Shown here piece by piece: positions 11,300 to 22,570 of a DNA stretch of 64,000 bases. The notes under the pieces are model-generated. The model was not told the DNA's origin. It searched no databases and worked only from the letters and a program-made list of their open reading frames with translations. How positions within the stretch are numbered: position 1 is the stretch's first letter; each line of letters starts with the position of its first letter. Source of the DNA: Cordilura impudica (Eukaryota; Arthropoda; Insecta; Diptera; Scathophagidae); contig OY821517.1 in the NCBI GenBank assembly GCA_963682025.1, forward strand, positions 332,983,144 through 333,047,143, in the 5' to 3' direction. The position numbers and the translations under genes were made by a program.

Positions 11300-13250
11300 T
11301 CAATTTTCTGTAAAATATTCATCACAATTCGTAAGAGAAGGTATATCTAAAAGACTAATCATTTCTAAACTATAATTATTTTCTAACTCTATTCGTGACT
11401 TCACATGCCGCAGGGAAGAAATAAGTGGATCACAAGATGCTGCCAACATGTTGAAGAGGTCCTCATTTTGCCTTACCCTTGATGCTTTGAATGTGTTCTG
11501 CAATCTATATTTTTTTATAAAATTTGTTAAGAGACTCCTGTGCTTCTTCAGAAAGCTCTCCAATTGGCAAAGACTGGTACTCAATTATATCTTTGCCATG
11601 CGCCAATATTTTATGGACGGTCGGGGTCAACTTCTTCTGTGGATACATTTCTGCTAAAAGAGATGCAGTTTTCGATGCATATTCTCCATATTTTGTAGAA
11701 TTGACATTTTCTTTGCAGTTTAAAACATTCAAGATCGTTCCCAATCTTTTCACGATTTGATTGTCAATTCCAGTGATTTTAGTTACTGCCTCATCATTTT
11801 AAAAAAATCTCCTAGAAGTGTTTCCATCGTTTGAGTTACCGTATCCGTGCTTGGGACAGTCTACTTTTAGTCCAACTTGTTTAAAAAAAGCATCTTGTAT
11901 TTGCTTCTTTCTGATCTTTTCCTTATCCTTTATTGATGTATTTTCATCGAAGTTTTCCTCCTCTTGTGGTAGGGTAAACGCCAGTTTTAGCAAGAACTCC
12001 ATACACCTAATCCTTGCGTGCAATGGTGACATTCCATATTCGTAATTCTCCTCGTTTGTAGAATCGTTTAAATTACCAAAGTTCTTCTGACTCTTTTTGC
12101 AAATCGGGCATGACAATGTTGAGATTGTTCCTGTCAGTTCGTTTACGACTTTTCCGTCAACCATGGTCAGGTGGAACTCATAATTGCATTCAATATATTT
12201 TCCTTCTCCAATTTGCAGCTTTGTAGGCTTAATCTTGCTTATTTGTTCTTCAATGTCCTTCACCGTGGTCCTTATGAGTTCTGCCGATTCCCTTGCAAAC
12301 TAAAACATTATTGGTCGGCAATAATGCACTGATGACGGACGTGGATTTTTCCAGTGTAGGGAAACATCAGATTTTAGCCGCAAAGGAACAACAGATGCCA
12401 TAAACATATTTCCGTCCGATATTGTAGCGTCATCGGAAGATATCCTTTGCTTATAAACGCTTTGTCCGGATGATCCATCGCAGCCCCATTTGCTGATCAA
12501 TGTCAGTTTCTCAGGAAGAATTTTCACCTCATTTTCAGGAAGACTCTCCAACAACCGTTTTGCTGTATGGCCCATGAGATCCTGCAGATTGGCTTTCACA
12601 GAGACTTCCGTAAACTCCGTATGCAGTGGTCGTGAATTTATTTTGGCTTGCGTAATATGCTTGTATCCTGGTAAAACGTCTCATATTTTTCTTTGAAGAG
12701 TTGTCAGTCCATAAACAAGGCCAAGGCTTCTTCGGAACCATACTTTTTAATGTGTGCGTTTGTGGGCGTGGGAATGCTTTCCTTAATCCTTTTAAGTCGC
12801 AGTGGGCTTGCATCAGCAACAGATTTTGTAATCTGCGACCTAACTCTTTCACTATCCTTTGTATATTTAATAGACAGCGCGTCCGATAAATGCTTCGTGG
12901 TCAAGTCATTGGTGGCATCGGCAAGTTTCCTCTTTCTTGTGAAAATTGAACACTCCTCAATACTTTTTTTTGGCCTTCCTTTTGCTCCTCTGTTTGATGT
13001 GGTGGGTTTATCTACTGCCAATATATCCAGGATGGTGTCTTCATTAAGCCAGTCCTCGTATTTGGAGTTGAAGTTCTGAATGGTTCGATTAGATTTCACC
13101 CATTTTGCCTTAATATTTTCATATATCAGATAAAAATTATTTTTTATAATTTCGCTTCTCTCAATATTTCCGTATAAGCTATCAAGTTCTTCTAAAGTAG
13201 CTTCCGTTACTTCTAAACAGTTCAAATAATTTTAAATTGTTTAACGCCAT
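11300..13250 (-). pseudogene. Transib-C transposase (RAG1-related), near full length, frameshifted
   Basis: Likely start is ATG at 13250-13248, although a frame change follows within about ten codons. The N-terminus then reads NCLEVTEATLEELDSLYGN and includes a GRPKKS AT-hook-like motif. KWGCDGSSGQSVYKQ holds the first catalytic Asp (12477-12479), and the Cys pair is in TLSCPICKKS. The second Asp is in GNSNDGNTSRRFF (11826-11828), and LPIGELSEEAQESLNK holds the catalytic Glu. The stretch PTVHKILAHGKDIIE just before it lines up closely with RAG1. All three catalytic residues are present, but at least four frame breaks separate them. The protein would be around 600 residues, usual for Transib. 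Confidence 0.88.
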
Positions 13251-14172
13251 GGTTTCAGTACTTCTTGCGCCAACTTTCAGTCGTAGACTAATCCAGGCAT
13301 TATGCTTATTTTGCAATATATAGGCTTATGCTACCATGCCTAAAAATTTACCTGTTCCCTGCATACATATGGCTTTAGGCTGAAGTATGCAATTTTGATA
13401 TTATGCTCGTGTGATTTGTGCCTACCTGAAGGGACCATAAGTCAATATTGTTCTTGACCATTTGTACTCCAAAGTAATTTTTAAGTGAGGTGCGTACCTG
13501 CGAATTTCAATGAGTAGTTTTTTGTGCATCCTGTGTCTGTAACAGAATATTGGGAGTAGACTTTTGCAGAGTCTCACAGGTAGACAACCGACTTAAAATG
13601 CAATTTTCAAACTATTAGATTAAACTACTGTCAGTCAAAACATGTAAGGGATGCACGCCATACAATTTCTGCAACCATGTCTTTTTAACCTTATTTACCT
13701 CTAGAAGCCAAACGGGCACGTACGGGCAGATGAAACCTTTTGAATTATGTAAAGAAATAATCAAAGAACATGTTTTGCAAATATGGCAAATATAGAAAAA
13801 ATATAGATTTTTTTTATTTTCCGTCAAAGTTGAAAAATAGTGAAAAAACGGATAGTTTTTAAATAGTGATTTACCAGGAGAAACACAAAGCAAACAGTTA
13901 ATTTTTTTTTTATCATTATACATTTAATAAATACATCAATCAATGCAAACAAAAAATAAGGCGATTCGTTACCTATTTTTCGCGATATTACACCTGAAAT
14001 CGCAACAAATTGACTAAAAATTGTGTGTTTTTTTTGAAAACCGAAAGTTGGTCAACTTTGAACGGTTATATCTTCTAAACTAAAAATGTGATATTATTAA
14101 GAGTAGCATATTTGAAATCGTTGAAAAGTTTCCTATAACATGGGTTTATTCAAAACTTCACATGAAAATTTT

Positions 14173-14211
14173 GGTTTTTGCAACCTCGTTTGCTCTACGG
14201 GCGCCACTGTG
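14173..14211 (-). promoter_or_regulatory. Transib-C terminal signal with 23-RSS layout
   Basis: On the minus strand the end reads CACAGTG (14211-14205), a 23-bp spacer (14204-14182), then GCAAAAACC (14181-14173). The vertebrate RSS consensus is CACAGTG, 12 or 23 bp, ACAAAAACC, so the heptamer is perfect, the spacer is exactly 23 bp and the nonamer matches at 8 of 9 bases. The opposite end (10983-11020) has CACAGTG, 22 bp, GCAAAAATC. These would be the transposase binding and cleavage sites. Confidence 0.8.
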
Positions 14212-14216
14212 CGCTG

Positions 14217-15885
14217 TTGAATCTCTTTTGCCACTCATTGTATATTATACATGAATGCAAACAACTGAAGAACAGACAACTGAAATGGGGTGTTTTCAAA
14301 GATATTTATCTTGAAAATATTATTAAACATATCAACATTGAAAAAAAAAACTACAATTTCGTGAAATAACTTTTGTAGCATGATTTATTATTAAGAACTT
14401 AAACAAAAAAATTAAACCATCAAGGAAAATGAGGCTATCTAGGTTTTGAAATCAATATAATATGTATATTTGATTGATTTTTTGTGGTTTATTGTCTTCA
14501 CCGTAAAGAATCGAAATTCGAATAATGCTAAAAATTTATATAAATCAAGTAAACGATCCTTTCAAACATTTAATGATAAATTGATCTTAGCGTATTTTTA
14601 CGATTTGTATAAATGATTGACCAACGATTGATCTTTATGTAAAAATGAATACAAAATATTCGAAAACTATAGGGGTTCCATTTTATAAAACTTATCCTTA
14701 CAATATTATAATTACGTGTGACCAAAAGGACTTTCCCAATGAAATTATTTTGAAACTCAAATTGAATGTAGTGCGGGTTTTATTTTACAATTATAATTAC
14801 GACCGAAATTGAAAAGGACCCACATAACGACTTAATATAAAAAAATTTTATATTCACGTTCAAAAAAAAAAAAAAGAAGAAACTAAATCAAGCAGAAATT
14901 TGAAAGAAACAAAAACCAACAATAACAACATTGACTTAAAGAGCCCAGCGCCCACATAATTCCATAAGTTATTTTAGTTTCATAATTTCCAAGCAATGTC
15001 TGCTTTAAGGGTTGATTTTCAGAAGTGCCTACTCCTGCTTGCATTCATTCATTTATTTATTTATTATTATGTCAATGATATAGTTTTGTATGTTGCCAGT
15101 AGACGAATCTCACCCTTCCCTTTATTTTATTGTAAGATGTTTGAATGCTTCAATTGCCAACAATTACAATAGAAAGTAGCTAAACAACAAAATACCAGCA
15201 TTTACACCCGCAGTCTACTGAAAAGAATTACTGACATTTTATTATTTTTTCTGTTGCAGCACCACAAGGGGGTGTTTGCCACTTATCGCTACTGATGTCA
15301 TAACAGTAGGACACCCCTTAAGGAGAATGTAACCGAAGATGTTTAAGAATCTTATTTAGTTTAAGAGATTTTTGCTCAATTTTAAGGATGTGATTTAAAA
15401 GAAGAATCCTCAAAAGTAAGGAGTGTTAAAAATTTTAGCAAGCGTTGCAGGTATCATAAATTTGGAGCTCTGGCCAGTGACAAAAAAAAAAGAAAATAAA
15501 AGTCGCAACATAATAGTCCTTTCCTCAAAAAGTAATTTACCTACAATACAAAACTAATACCAAATGAAGTGAACGTTTTATTTTTCAGAAATAATTCCTT
15601 CTCTCTGAAAGTCATTTGTAAGGTTGTGAATTTTTAGTAATTTTTGTCACTTTTCTATGTGTCATATTTCAGAAAAAATTAGAGCGAGTCTAAAATATTG
15701 AATATATCTTAGATTTTACTATTTTAATTTGCTCGTTTATTGATTTTTTCAGGTTGGCATTACTGTTTTTGACATATATTCAAATTGTATGTCAATATCT
15801 TAATTGCCTCAATAATTAATTTAGCGATTTTAACAATGTCAGATTTTGTTGCACAAAGAAGTTTCATTAAAATTTGTTTGCAGAA
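14217..15885. other. AT-rich sequence, no gene recognised
   Basis: There are no long frames and no recognised repeat family. A short G/C patch at 15262-15320 contains AAGGGGGTGT and, 37 bp later, ACACCCCTTAAGG, which could pair, but nothing supports a specific RNA gene. Confidence 0.4.
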
Positions 15886-16158
15886 TCTATATAATAATAC
15901 GTGAAGGAAAATTTTTTTATTCCCTTTTTAAACAAAATGCGGGCACGAAGGACTGTGAAATTTGGCTTAGTTATTGTTCATATGGAGGAGAAGTGGAGAA
16001 TGATAAAATTTTTGTATAACATGTTTTAAAAATGTATTAAATTAAACAAAATAAAATATTTATAATAATTCGTCACACCTTGTTAATGAGAATGATTTAA
16101 ATTGTATATTACACGACCTGTGTTGAATTGTGAATGGCTAAACTTGATTAGCATATCT

Positions 16159-16192
<34 letters not shown>

Positions 16193-16280
16193 TTAAAAAT
16201 ACATTAAAAGAAAAAAATTTAATGAAAAAATAATATTTCTTAGAATTTGCACTCGAATGTGGACTGCTGGGCTATACTAG
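15886..16280 (+). mobile_element. Non-autonomous Helitron, subfamily 2 (copy h)
   Basis: It begins TCTATATAATAATACGTG after an A and ends with a GCACTCGAATG hairpin half, GGGCTATA and CTAG before a T. Helitrons start with TC, end with a hairpin followed by CTRR, and insert between A and T without duplicating the target, all of which fits. It shares CCCTTTTTAAACAAAATGCG and TTCGTCACACCTTGT with the copy at 41.7-42.2 kb. A pure TA run of 28 bp lies at 16159-16186. No coding sequence. Confidence 0.8.
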
Positions 16281-16828
16281 TCAAATTTATGTTGCAGAAA
16301 CGTTAAGGATGTTGCTTGTTAGATTTGATTTGTGTTTAAGAGAAATCAAAGTTTAACTGAAGAACGGCTCGACTGATCTTAATGATTTTTGATTTGTTGG
16401 ATTCCTGAAAAATTCACAAAAAAAAAATAAGTGGGTGTGCCACCTCCCAAACCAAAGTGAATTTTCCATATCATATATCTGGAGCAATATAAAAGGGAGC
16501 GCAATGATACATTGTGTGATTTCATAGGTTATTAGTGTGAGTGGCCATGCTGAAAATGGACGGTATCGGATTGGTAGGCGTGGTACCTTCCATACATAGT
16601 TAATAATATCACATCTCTCGACTACTACAACAGAGAGAGCTTTGCAAATTTGTGCAAGGTCAATTGTAATTAATAAGAGTAGCCGTGCGGAAAATGGGCG
16701 GGATCGGATAAGTGGGCGGGTCACCTTCTATGAAAAGTGACTTTTCAATATCATATATCTTGAGTAATATATAATCCAACCCATAAAAACAAACTTTTTA
16801 TTAAAACTCTTTCATTCCTTATGCATAT

Positions 16829-17820
16829 GAATCCGTGACTGTGCGTGACTATGCGTGACTGTGTGTGACTATCTTACAATTAATCTTTGGCGACAACAAG
16901 TCTATGGACAAAGTTTCAGATCCATCGGATGAGGGGAAGTGTGGTTATAATATCTCCGTGACTGTACGTGACTGTGTCAAAGTTAATCCTTTTTCACAGC
17001 AAGTCTATCCACCAAGTTTTAGATCGATCGGATAAGGGAAATTGGGTTTTAAATCACTCCGTGACTGTGCGTGACTAAGCGTGACTGCGCGTGACTATGT
17101 CGAAGTTGATCTTTCTTTACAGCAAGTTTATCGACCAAGTTTCAGATCGGTCGGATGAGGGTAAATGACATTTCGATCACTCCGTGACTCTGCGTGACCA
17201 TGCGTTACTGTGCGTGACTAATGCCGTTTTCTTTTCTGATAAAAATGTCGCCCTTTTTTTGCCCTTTTTTGGAAAAATGTATTGTTTTACATATTCTCAA
17301 TTAAGAGCAACCTTATATTATATATCAATCGAAAGGTCTCAAAGTGCTGTGTTCATAATTACTAATTACTATCCTCTTGGAAGTCATAGGGTGAAAATAT
17401 TCAAAAAAGAGGAACAATGGGGAAATATTCTCACACTATGACCTGAAAGAAGTCAATGGCTAGAATTTTTTGTGATTTTCGAGGGCTCGACTTTGAGACC
17501 TTTCAATTGATGTATAAGATAAGGTTGCTCTTAATTCAGAATTTATAAAAAAAATACACTTTTCGAAAAAAGGCCAAAAAAAGGGCGACATTTCAGAAAA
17601 GAAAACGGCATAAGTCAAAGTTAATCTTTTTCACAGCAAGTGTATGGACCAAGTTTGAGATCGATCGGATGAGGGGAAATGACAGTTAGATCACTCCGTG
17701 ACTGTGCGTAATCACGCGTGACTCAAATTATTCTGTAGTCACGACAAGACTATGGGCCAAGTTTCAGATAAATTGGATAAGGGGGAATGGGGACCACCCA
17801 TGGCAGACAGACAGACAGAC
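16829..17820 (+). repeat. Tandem array of about 100-130-bp CCGTGACTGTGCGTGACT units
   Basis: Five diverged units start near 16831, 16957, 17059, 17182 and 17695. Each begins with several GTGACTRTGC words and continues AGTTAATC...CAGCAAGTCTATGGACCAAGTTTCAGATCGATCGGATGAGGG. The fourth unit is split by the MITE at 17222-17610. The array ends in a short CAGA microsatellite (about 17805-17820). Confidence 0.85.
17219..17613. mobile_element. Foldback MITE with TGCCGTTTTC ends and TAA duplication
   Basis: The element (17222-17610, 389 bp) begins TGCCGTTTTCTTTTCTGA and ends TCAGAAAAGAAAACGGCA. Its arms match in inverted orientation for about 125 bp, through AATTAAGAGCAACCTTAT and GAAAGGTCTCAAAGT. 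TAA flanks it on both sides. Removing it restores a continuous minisatellite unit, so boundaries are firm. A 3-bp TWA target fits PIF/Harbinger-type elements, but no transposase is visible to confirm this. Confidence 0.9.
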
Positions 17821-17925
17821 AGAATGAGTTAAAAGAAATAGTTTAAAAGGGGAGAGTAACGATACTTTGTGTGATTGCTTTGCTGGAAATGGGCGCTACC
17901 GGATCAGCAGGCGTGACAACTTTCA

Positions 17926-19220
17926 TAAAGGATCCGCCAAATAACTTTTTTTTTTTTTGAAAATGCTATAAAAAAAACTACTGAATATTATCTCAAATTT
18001 CTTTTTTTATTTGAAAGTACAATCCTTCCGGTTAATAATGGAAAATAATTTCATTCAAATGGCTGCCTCGGCTGGCCACGCAGTAGCCTACACGATCGGT
18101 CCAATTTTTAAGCACATTATCGATTGTGTGCAGCTGTATTTCAGCAATGGCTTCACGAATATTGTCCTTTAAAGCGTCAATTGTCTCTGGCTTGTTGGCG
18201 TACCACTTATCTTTGAGGGCACCCCACAAATAATAGTCCAACGGTGTCAAATCGCAGCTCCGAGGTGGCCAAACGACATCAGCTCTGCGGCTGATAATGC
18301 GATCTTCAAAAACAGGGCGCAAAACATCGAGTGTAGCTTCGGCTGTGTGGCACGTAGCGCCGTCCTGTTGAAACCAAATGATGCCAATATCCTCCTCTTC
18401 CTCGTTCAACATGGCCCGATAACGATCGCCATTGACTGTAACGGCCACTCCTTGCTCATTTTCGAAGAAAAATGGCTCAATTATGCCTCTGGACCAAAAT
18501 CCGCACCAAACAGTGACTCGTTTTGGGTGTATCGGCTTTTCAATGTATGCGTGCGGGTTTTCTGTGCTCCAAATGCGACAATTTTGTTTGTTTACGTACC
18601 CGCCAAGATCAAAATGAGCTTCATCTGAAAAGACGATTTTTTTTTTGGTAAAATCGGCATCTTCTGTAAGTCGATCGCAGGCCCACTTAGCGAAGCAAAA
18701 ACGCATTGGATGGTCAGTTGGCTTCAACTCCTGAACAATTGAACTTTGTATGGCGTCATACCAAACTCTTTATGCAAAATTCGTCTCAAGGATGCCTCCG
18801 AAATGTTCAATTCTTGAGAACGACGGTGAACTGATGTTGATGGCGCTTCACGCACACTTTCTGCCACAGCAGCAATATTCTCGGGTGTACGCACTGTTTT
18901 TGGCTTTTCACGCTTTGGTTTATCGATGAGAATGCCAGTTTCTTTCACTTTTTTTTTCAAAAGATAACGAACATACGGAGTTGACGGTGCTTCTCTTCTT
19001 CCAAAATCCGTACGCAATTTTCGCACACATTCTGCAACATTACCATGTTTTTCAAAGTAATGTCGCAATATTTCCCAGCGTTGCTCAAGCGTATACACAA
19101 CCATATTCGTTCAGCGGAAGGATAAAACTAATTACCTGTCAAATCAGGCATGAGCTAAGTGTTACCATTCACGAAATAACCACTAGTTGAAAAAAAAAAC
19201 GTTAGATGGCGGACCCTTTA
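17926..19220 (-). mobile_element. Mariner-type element, copy 1, with TA duplication
   Basis: Ends are AAGGATCCGCCAAATAAC (17928) and GTTAGATGGCGGACCCTT (19218), a roughly 20-bp imperfect inverted repeat, with TA on both sides. The element is 1.29 kb and carries one transposase gene on the minus strand. It sits inside the minisatellite-bearing block, whose sequence resumes after it at about 19223. Confidence 0.92.
18032..19104 (-). pseudogene. Mariner-type transposase copy 1, one frameshift
   Basis: The N-terminus (ATG 19104, MVVYTLEQRWEILRHYF) is a helix-turn-helix DNA-binding region of about 120 residues ending RILHKEFGMTPYKVQL. A frameshift near 18730 separates it from the catalytic part. 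That part holds IVFSDEAHFDL (first Asp), WFQQDGATCHTA (second Asp) and WPPRSCDLTPLDYYLWG (third Asp), with 36 residues between the last two aspartates. This is wider than classic DD34D mariners and closer to DD37D-type relatives. Compared with copy 2 it has a deletion just before the second Asp (MLNEEEEDIG) and an extra Lys in the linker. One repaired base would restore most of the frame, so it is fairly young. Confidence 0.9.
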
Positions 19221-19705
19221 CAAGGTAAATATTCAATATCACAAATATCGAATTCTATCACCGGGAGAGCAAATTTTTATGAAGTCATCCGTTACTACTA
19301 TGGTAGCCGTGGCGAAAATGGGCGAGATCGGATGAGTGGGCATGTCACCTAAAATTCGTCAGTATATCGTCAGTATATCTTGAGCAGTATAAAAGGAAGA
19401 CTAACGATTCTTTGTGTGATTTTATAAATTCTTAGTGTGAGTAGCCGTGCTGAAAACTGGCGGTATCGTATCAGTAGCGGCACCTCCCATCAAAGTAGTT
19501 AGTCAATATCACTTATCTCAAATACTTAGATAGGGAGAGCTTTGCAAATGTGTGTGACATCATCTGTTTTTAATTTTAGTTGTCGTGTCCCCTTACATCC
19601 CTTACAAAGAAATTATTGGATGTCAATTATCTCGAATACTATAAGAGCAGTATTAATGAATATATAGCGTAATTTTTAATTTTTAATTTTGTTGTTTTTT
19701 CAAAA

Positions 19706-20475
19706 CAAGTAAGAAAATTATAGTCGGTCTAGATCGACTATACGATACCCCATACCATGCGTTTAGAAATCCTATCTCTTAGGTCCAACTAACTGGTTAT
19801 AGGAAATAAGTATAAACCAAATTTGAGTGGCATTGTTATTAACTTTTTTCCTTTAAATATGAAAAAGTTCATATCGCATGATATATTTATATGGGGACTA
19901 GGTCAAAAATGGACCGATTCTGACCATATTTGGTAAGGTCACTTATTTTTTGAAAAAACATAGACAGACCAAATTTGAGAAAAATTTGTGCAATATTTTT
20001 TGTTTTTTGATAGATTTAAGTGAAGATGGGAAGCAGCTTTATAAGGGGGCTTTGTCTAAAAATTGTCCCATAGGGTTTATTTTTGGACTATTGATTAATG
20101 GGTGTAATAAACACACACAAACCCAATGCGACCGAGATCTATATGATAATTTGTATCATATGGCAATTTAAGCAGATTTCATAGGTGTCATTTGTATGGG
20201 GGACGGTCTGAACATGAACCAAGTTTCGTCAATAGCGTTCACATCCCAAATTTCATCAAAATATGTTCACATTTGCGACCTGTAGTTTGATAACAAGGTT
20301 TACGTGGACACACAGACGGACAGACGGACGGCCGGACATCGCTAAATCGACTCAGAAAGTGATTCTCATTCGATCGGTATAATAAAAGATGGGTCTAGGT
20401 CAATTATTTTTGGAAGTTACAAACATCAGCACAAAGTCATTATACCCTGACTACATAGTGGTATAGGGTGTAAAA
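19706..20475 (+). repeat. 780-bp palindrome-headed repeat, copy 2
   Basis: It runs from CAAGTAAGAAAATTATAGTCGG to the GTGGTATAGGG terminus. Internal landmarks are ACTGGTTATAGGAAATAAG, ATGAAAAAGTTCATATCGCATG, a GGACGG microsatellite near 20320 and AAGTCATTATACCCTGAC. The palindrome at the head has one substitution. No protein is encoded. Confidence 0.9.
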
Positions 20476-20704
20476 ATATTCAAATGGTATTGAAAAATTG
20501 GAAAACTTCCTAAAATTTTCTGCGTTACTTAAATATTGTAAAGTTGGCGGTAGCAAGTGCCAGAGACGTATGCATTGTATAAAGAACTATCATTAAGGGA
20601 ACAAACTTTTATGCCTTATTTGAATTATATAATTATTTCTTCTTTAATGTGAAAGCAATATCCGATTAAACAGATAAGTAGGCTCACGTGTAAATATAAT
20701 CTTA

Positions 20705-21130
20705 TGCATCAGAGATCGCAAAAATTCACACCGTAAAATTTACGTGCATACGGTGTTACGTGGGACGATCTTTTCAAATTATAGACGTATCTTAATACAG
20801 AATTGAACGCAGTTGATAATTTCCTAGAGCTAATAAAATCACAACTAGCAAATAGTTCGCATCCGTACAACAAAATGGGAATTAGATAAGTTTTTGCAAT
20901 TAAAACTCGTACATGGACCAATGTAAGGTGTTGAGTTTTCCGTAGTGATTGAAGCATTGAATATGTTTTTCCTGAAGCGACATTTATATGATCAGATCAG
21001 GTGAGAGTTTTATTGAAAAAATTCCAAGATTTTTGGTTTTTGTATAATTTCACTAATTTGGCTGTTAAGAATAATATCTTATAGCTAGTGGAGGCACTGA
21101 TCTTCGAGTAGACTTTGGTTAATTGAGACA
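20705..21130 (-). pseudogene. Non-LTR retrotransposon reverse transcriptase, C-terminal fragment
   Basis: On the minus strand the frame reads LTxSDHINVASGKTYSML, then LRKTQHLTLVHVRVLIAKTY and IPILLYGCELFA, and later STAFNSVLRYVY. This is the thumb/C-terminal part of a non-LTR retrotransposon RT, where an imported-subunit-like LLYGCE motif follows the catalytic palm. The catalytic YADD box is not visible, and the frame breaks near 20958 and ends at 20709. It is a short dead fragment; the clade is not assigned. Confidence 0.7.
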
Positions 21131-21189
21131 TAGCCCGTTTGCTATAGCCCATAAATGAATTTGTTTAAGATCCACATTTAGGTTCGCTA

Positions 21190-21350
21190 CATCTAACATC
21201 TAATAAAATTTTCTATTATGATAAAATATTTTTTGTTAAGACAATAAAATTGTAATCCTAGTGAACCAGAATTTCAGTTTCTTGCATCATCGTAAATCGA
21301 TTGGCAATTAACTCGGTAGCCATAATGAATTTCTTTTCAGCGTCTATCCG
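21190..21350 (+). repeat. Short dispersed repeat shared with 58.7-58.85 kb
   Basis: ACAATAAAATTGTAAT, GATTGGCAATTAACTCGGTAGCCA and TAATGAAT occur in the same order at 58740-58825 (ACAATATAATTGTAAT, GGTTGGCAATAAATTTGGTAGCCA, ACGAATG). The class is unknown. Confidence 0.5.
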
Positions 21351-21528
21351 TAAATTGACTTTTGACTTTTCCCGATTTAGATTTTCCGATTTTTTTTCGC
21401 ATTTTTCAAATTAGAATTTTGTTTGGAAAAAGCAATTCTTCTTTCAATACATTGTTATCTTTACTAACCCGATTGGTTGTTTCTTATTCGATATATAGTC
21501 TAAATAGCAAAACTATTCCCATCTTATA

Positions 21529-22015
21529 CCTATATAAAAATGGAGTTTTGCATGTTTGTTTGTGCGTTTGTTTGTGGTTTATAGAAGACTACACTAACGG
21601 ACCGATCGTCTTGAAATTTTTACAGTTGGTAACTGCCTATCCGGAAGGCTATATTTTTGGGGCGTGGCACCTCCCATATAAAATGGATTTTTAAAATCTC
21701 ATTTTTTTTAACATATAATACTGGAGTACTACCATAGCAAGAGTTCTGAAACTATGTACATGTACATATTAAACTAATTTGAAGAGTTGGGAAAAAAATG
21801 GGCGGGAGCGGACTAACGGGCGTTGCAACCAACATACAAAGTAAATGTTTAATCTCATATATCTGGAGTACTGTAGTTACTAAAGACTTGGGACTTTGTG
21901 TGAGTTCATAAGTTATCAATGTTAGTACTCTGAAAATAAATGGCCGCGATCAAATCAGTGGGCGTGGCACCCCCATACAAACTAAATATTTAATGTGTGA
22001 TTATTTTGTCTAGCT
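21529..22015 (+). repeat. Helitron-like leader plus GGGCGTGGCACC repeat units
   Basis: TATATAAAAATGGAGTTTTGCATG followed by GTTTGTTTGTG and a CGGACCGATCGTCTTGAAATTTTTAC segment resembles the 5' portion of insect Helitron-like elements. After it come three diverged units with GGGCGTGGCACCTCCCATA (near 21660, 21818, 21960). The 3' end is not identifiable. Confidence 0.5.
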
Positions 22016-22570
22016 TTAGGTCATGTATGTATTTAAAAACAAACAAAAACTCACTAAAATTAAATTTTTGATCTGGTTTTTAAATATTTCTCTTTATTAT
22101 TTCTGATATTTCGATTAGCTTTGCTAATCATCTTCCGGGATCTAACAAAACACAATTTCATAACAATATTATTTATATAATAACTAATAATTTTAAAAAA
22201 GAAATAAATACATACACTTTATTTTATATATTCTAATTGTGGAGTTGAAAAACGTCTGTTTTTGTCGGCTATCTTCTTTCAACTGATTATTGTTTTGATC
22301 GTCGGTATTGGTCTACTGTATGTCGGTAAATTTGTGCACATTTGTCTGTATCTGTTTTGTAATTTAATCTCTTAGAGTATGGTACATTTATTATATGCAA
22401 CATCTCTAGAGTGTATCTCTTTGCATAATTGTTTTCTTCTTGTAAAATTTGAACTTCTTTAAAATTGGGTTTGTGTCCCGTAATGGTACAGTGTGCCTCG
22501 AGTGCAGTTTTCTGCTTAATTGGTTTATCAATTGCCCTTTGATCGGATCTGTGGGATGATAGCCTCGTTT

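Larger units (their letters stand above)
10978..14216 (-). mobile_element. Transib-C, second subfamily, abutting Transib-B
   Basis: The left end CACAGTGGCGCC starts at 10983, immediately after the CGCCG that also serves as the right target copy of Transib-B. The right end GGCGCCACTGTG closes at 14211 and is followed by CGCTG, one base off CGCCG. The terminal 12 bases are identical at both ends and differ from Transib-A/B (CACAGTGGACC or CACAGTGGTCA), so this is a distinct subfamily. The element is 3.2 kb, with the transposase on the minus strand. Confidence 0.9.
16330..19650. repeat. Minisatellite-bearing repeat block (Helitron-like?)
   Basis: Diverged repeat units with AGTAGCCGTGC, GAAAATGGGCGG, GGATCGGAT, GTGGGCG and TATCATATATCTTGAG words occur at 16430-16780 and again at 19300-19570. 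Related units occur at 21.66-22.0 kb. The opening segment (GAACGGCTCGACTGATCTTAATGATTTT) resembles leader sequences of insect Helitrons, but no terminal CTAG hairpin is assignable, so the class is uncertain. The block is interrupted by a foldback MITE and a mariner. Confidence 0.6.

Noticed and set aside
15262..15325. Short hairpin (AAGGGGGTGT / ACACCCCTT) resembling a structured RNA
   Set aside because: The pairing is short and interrupted and does not fit any RNA family I recognise.
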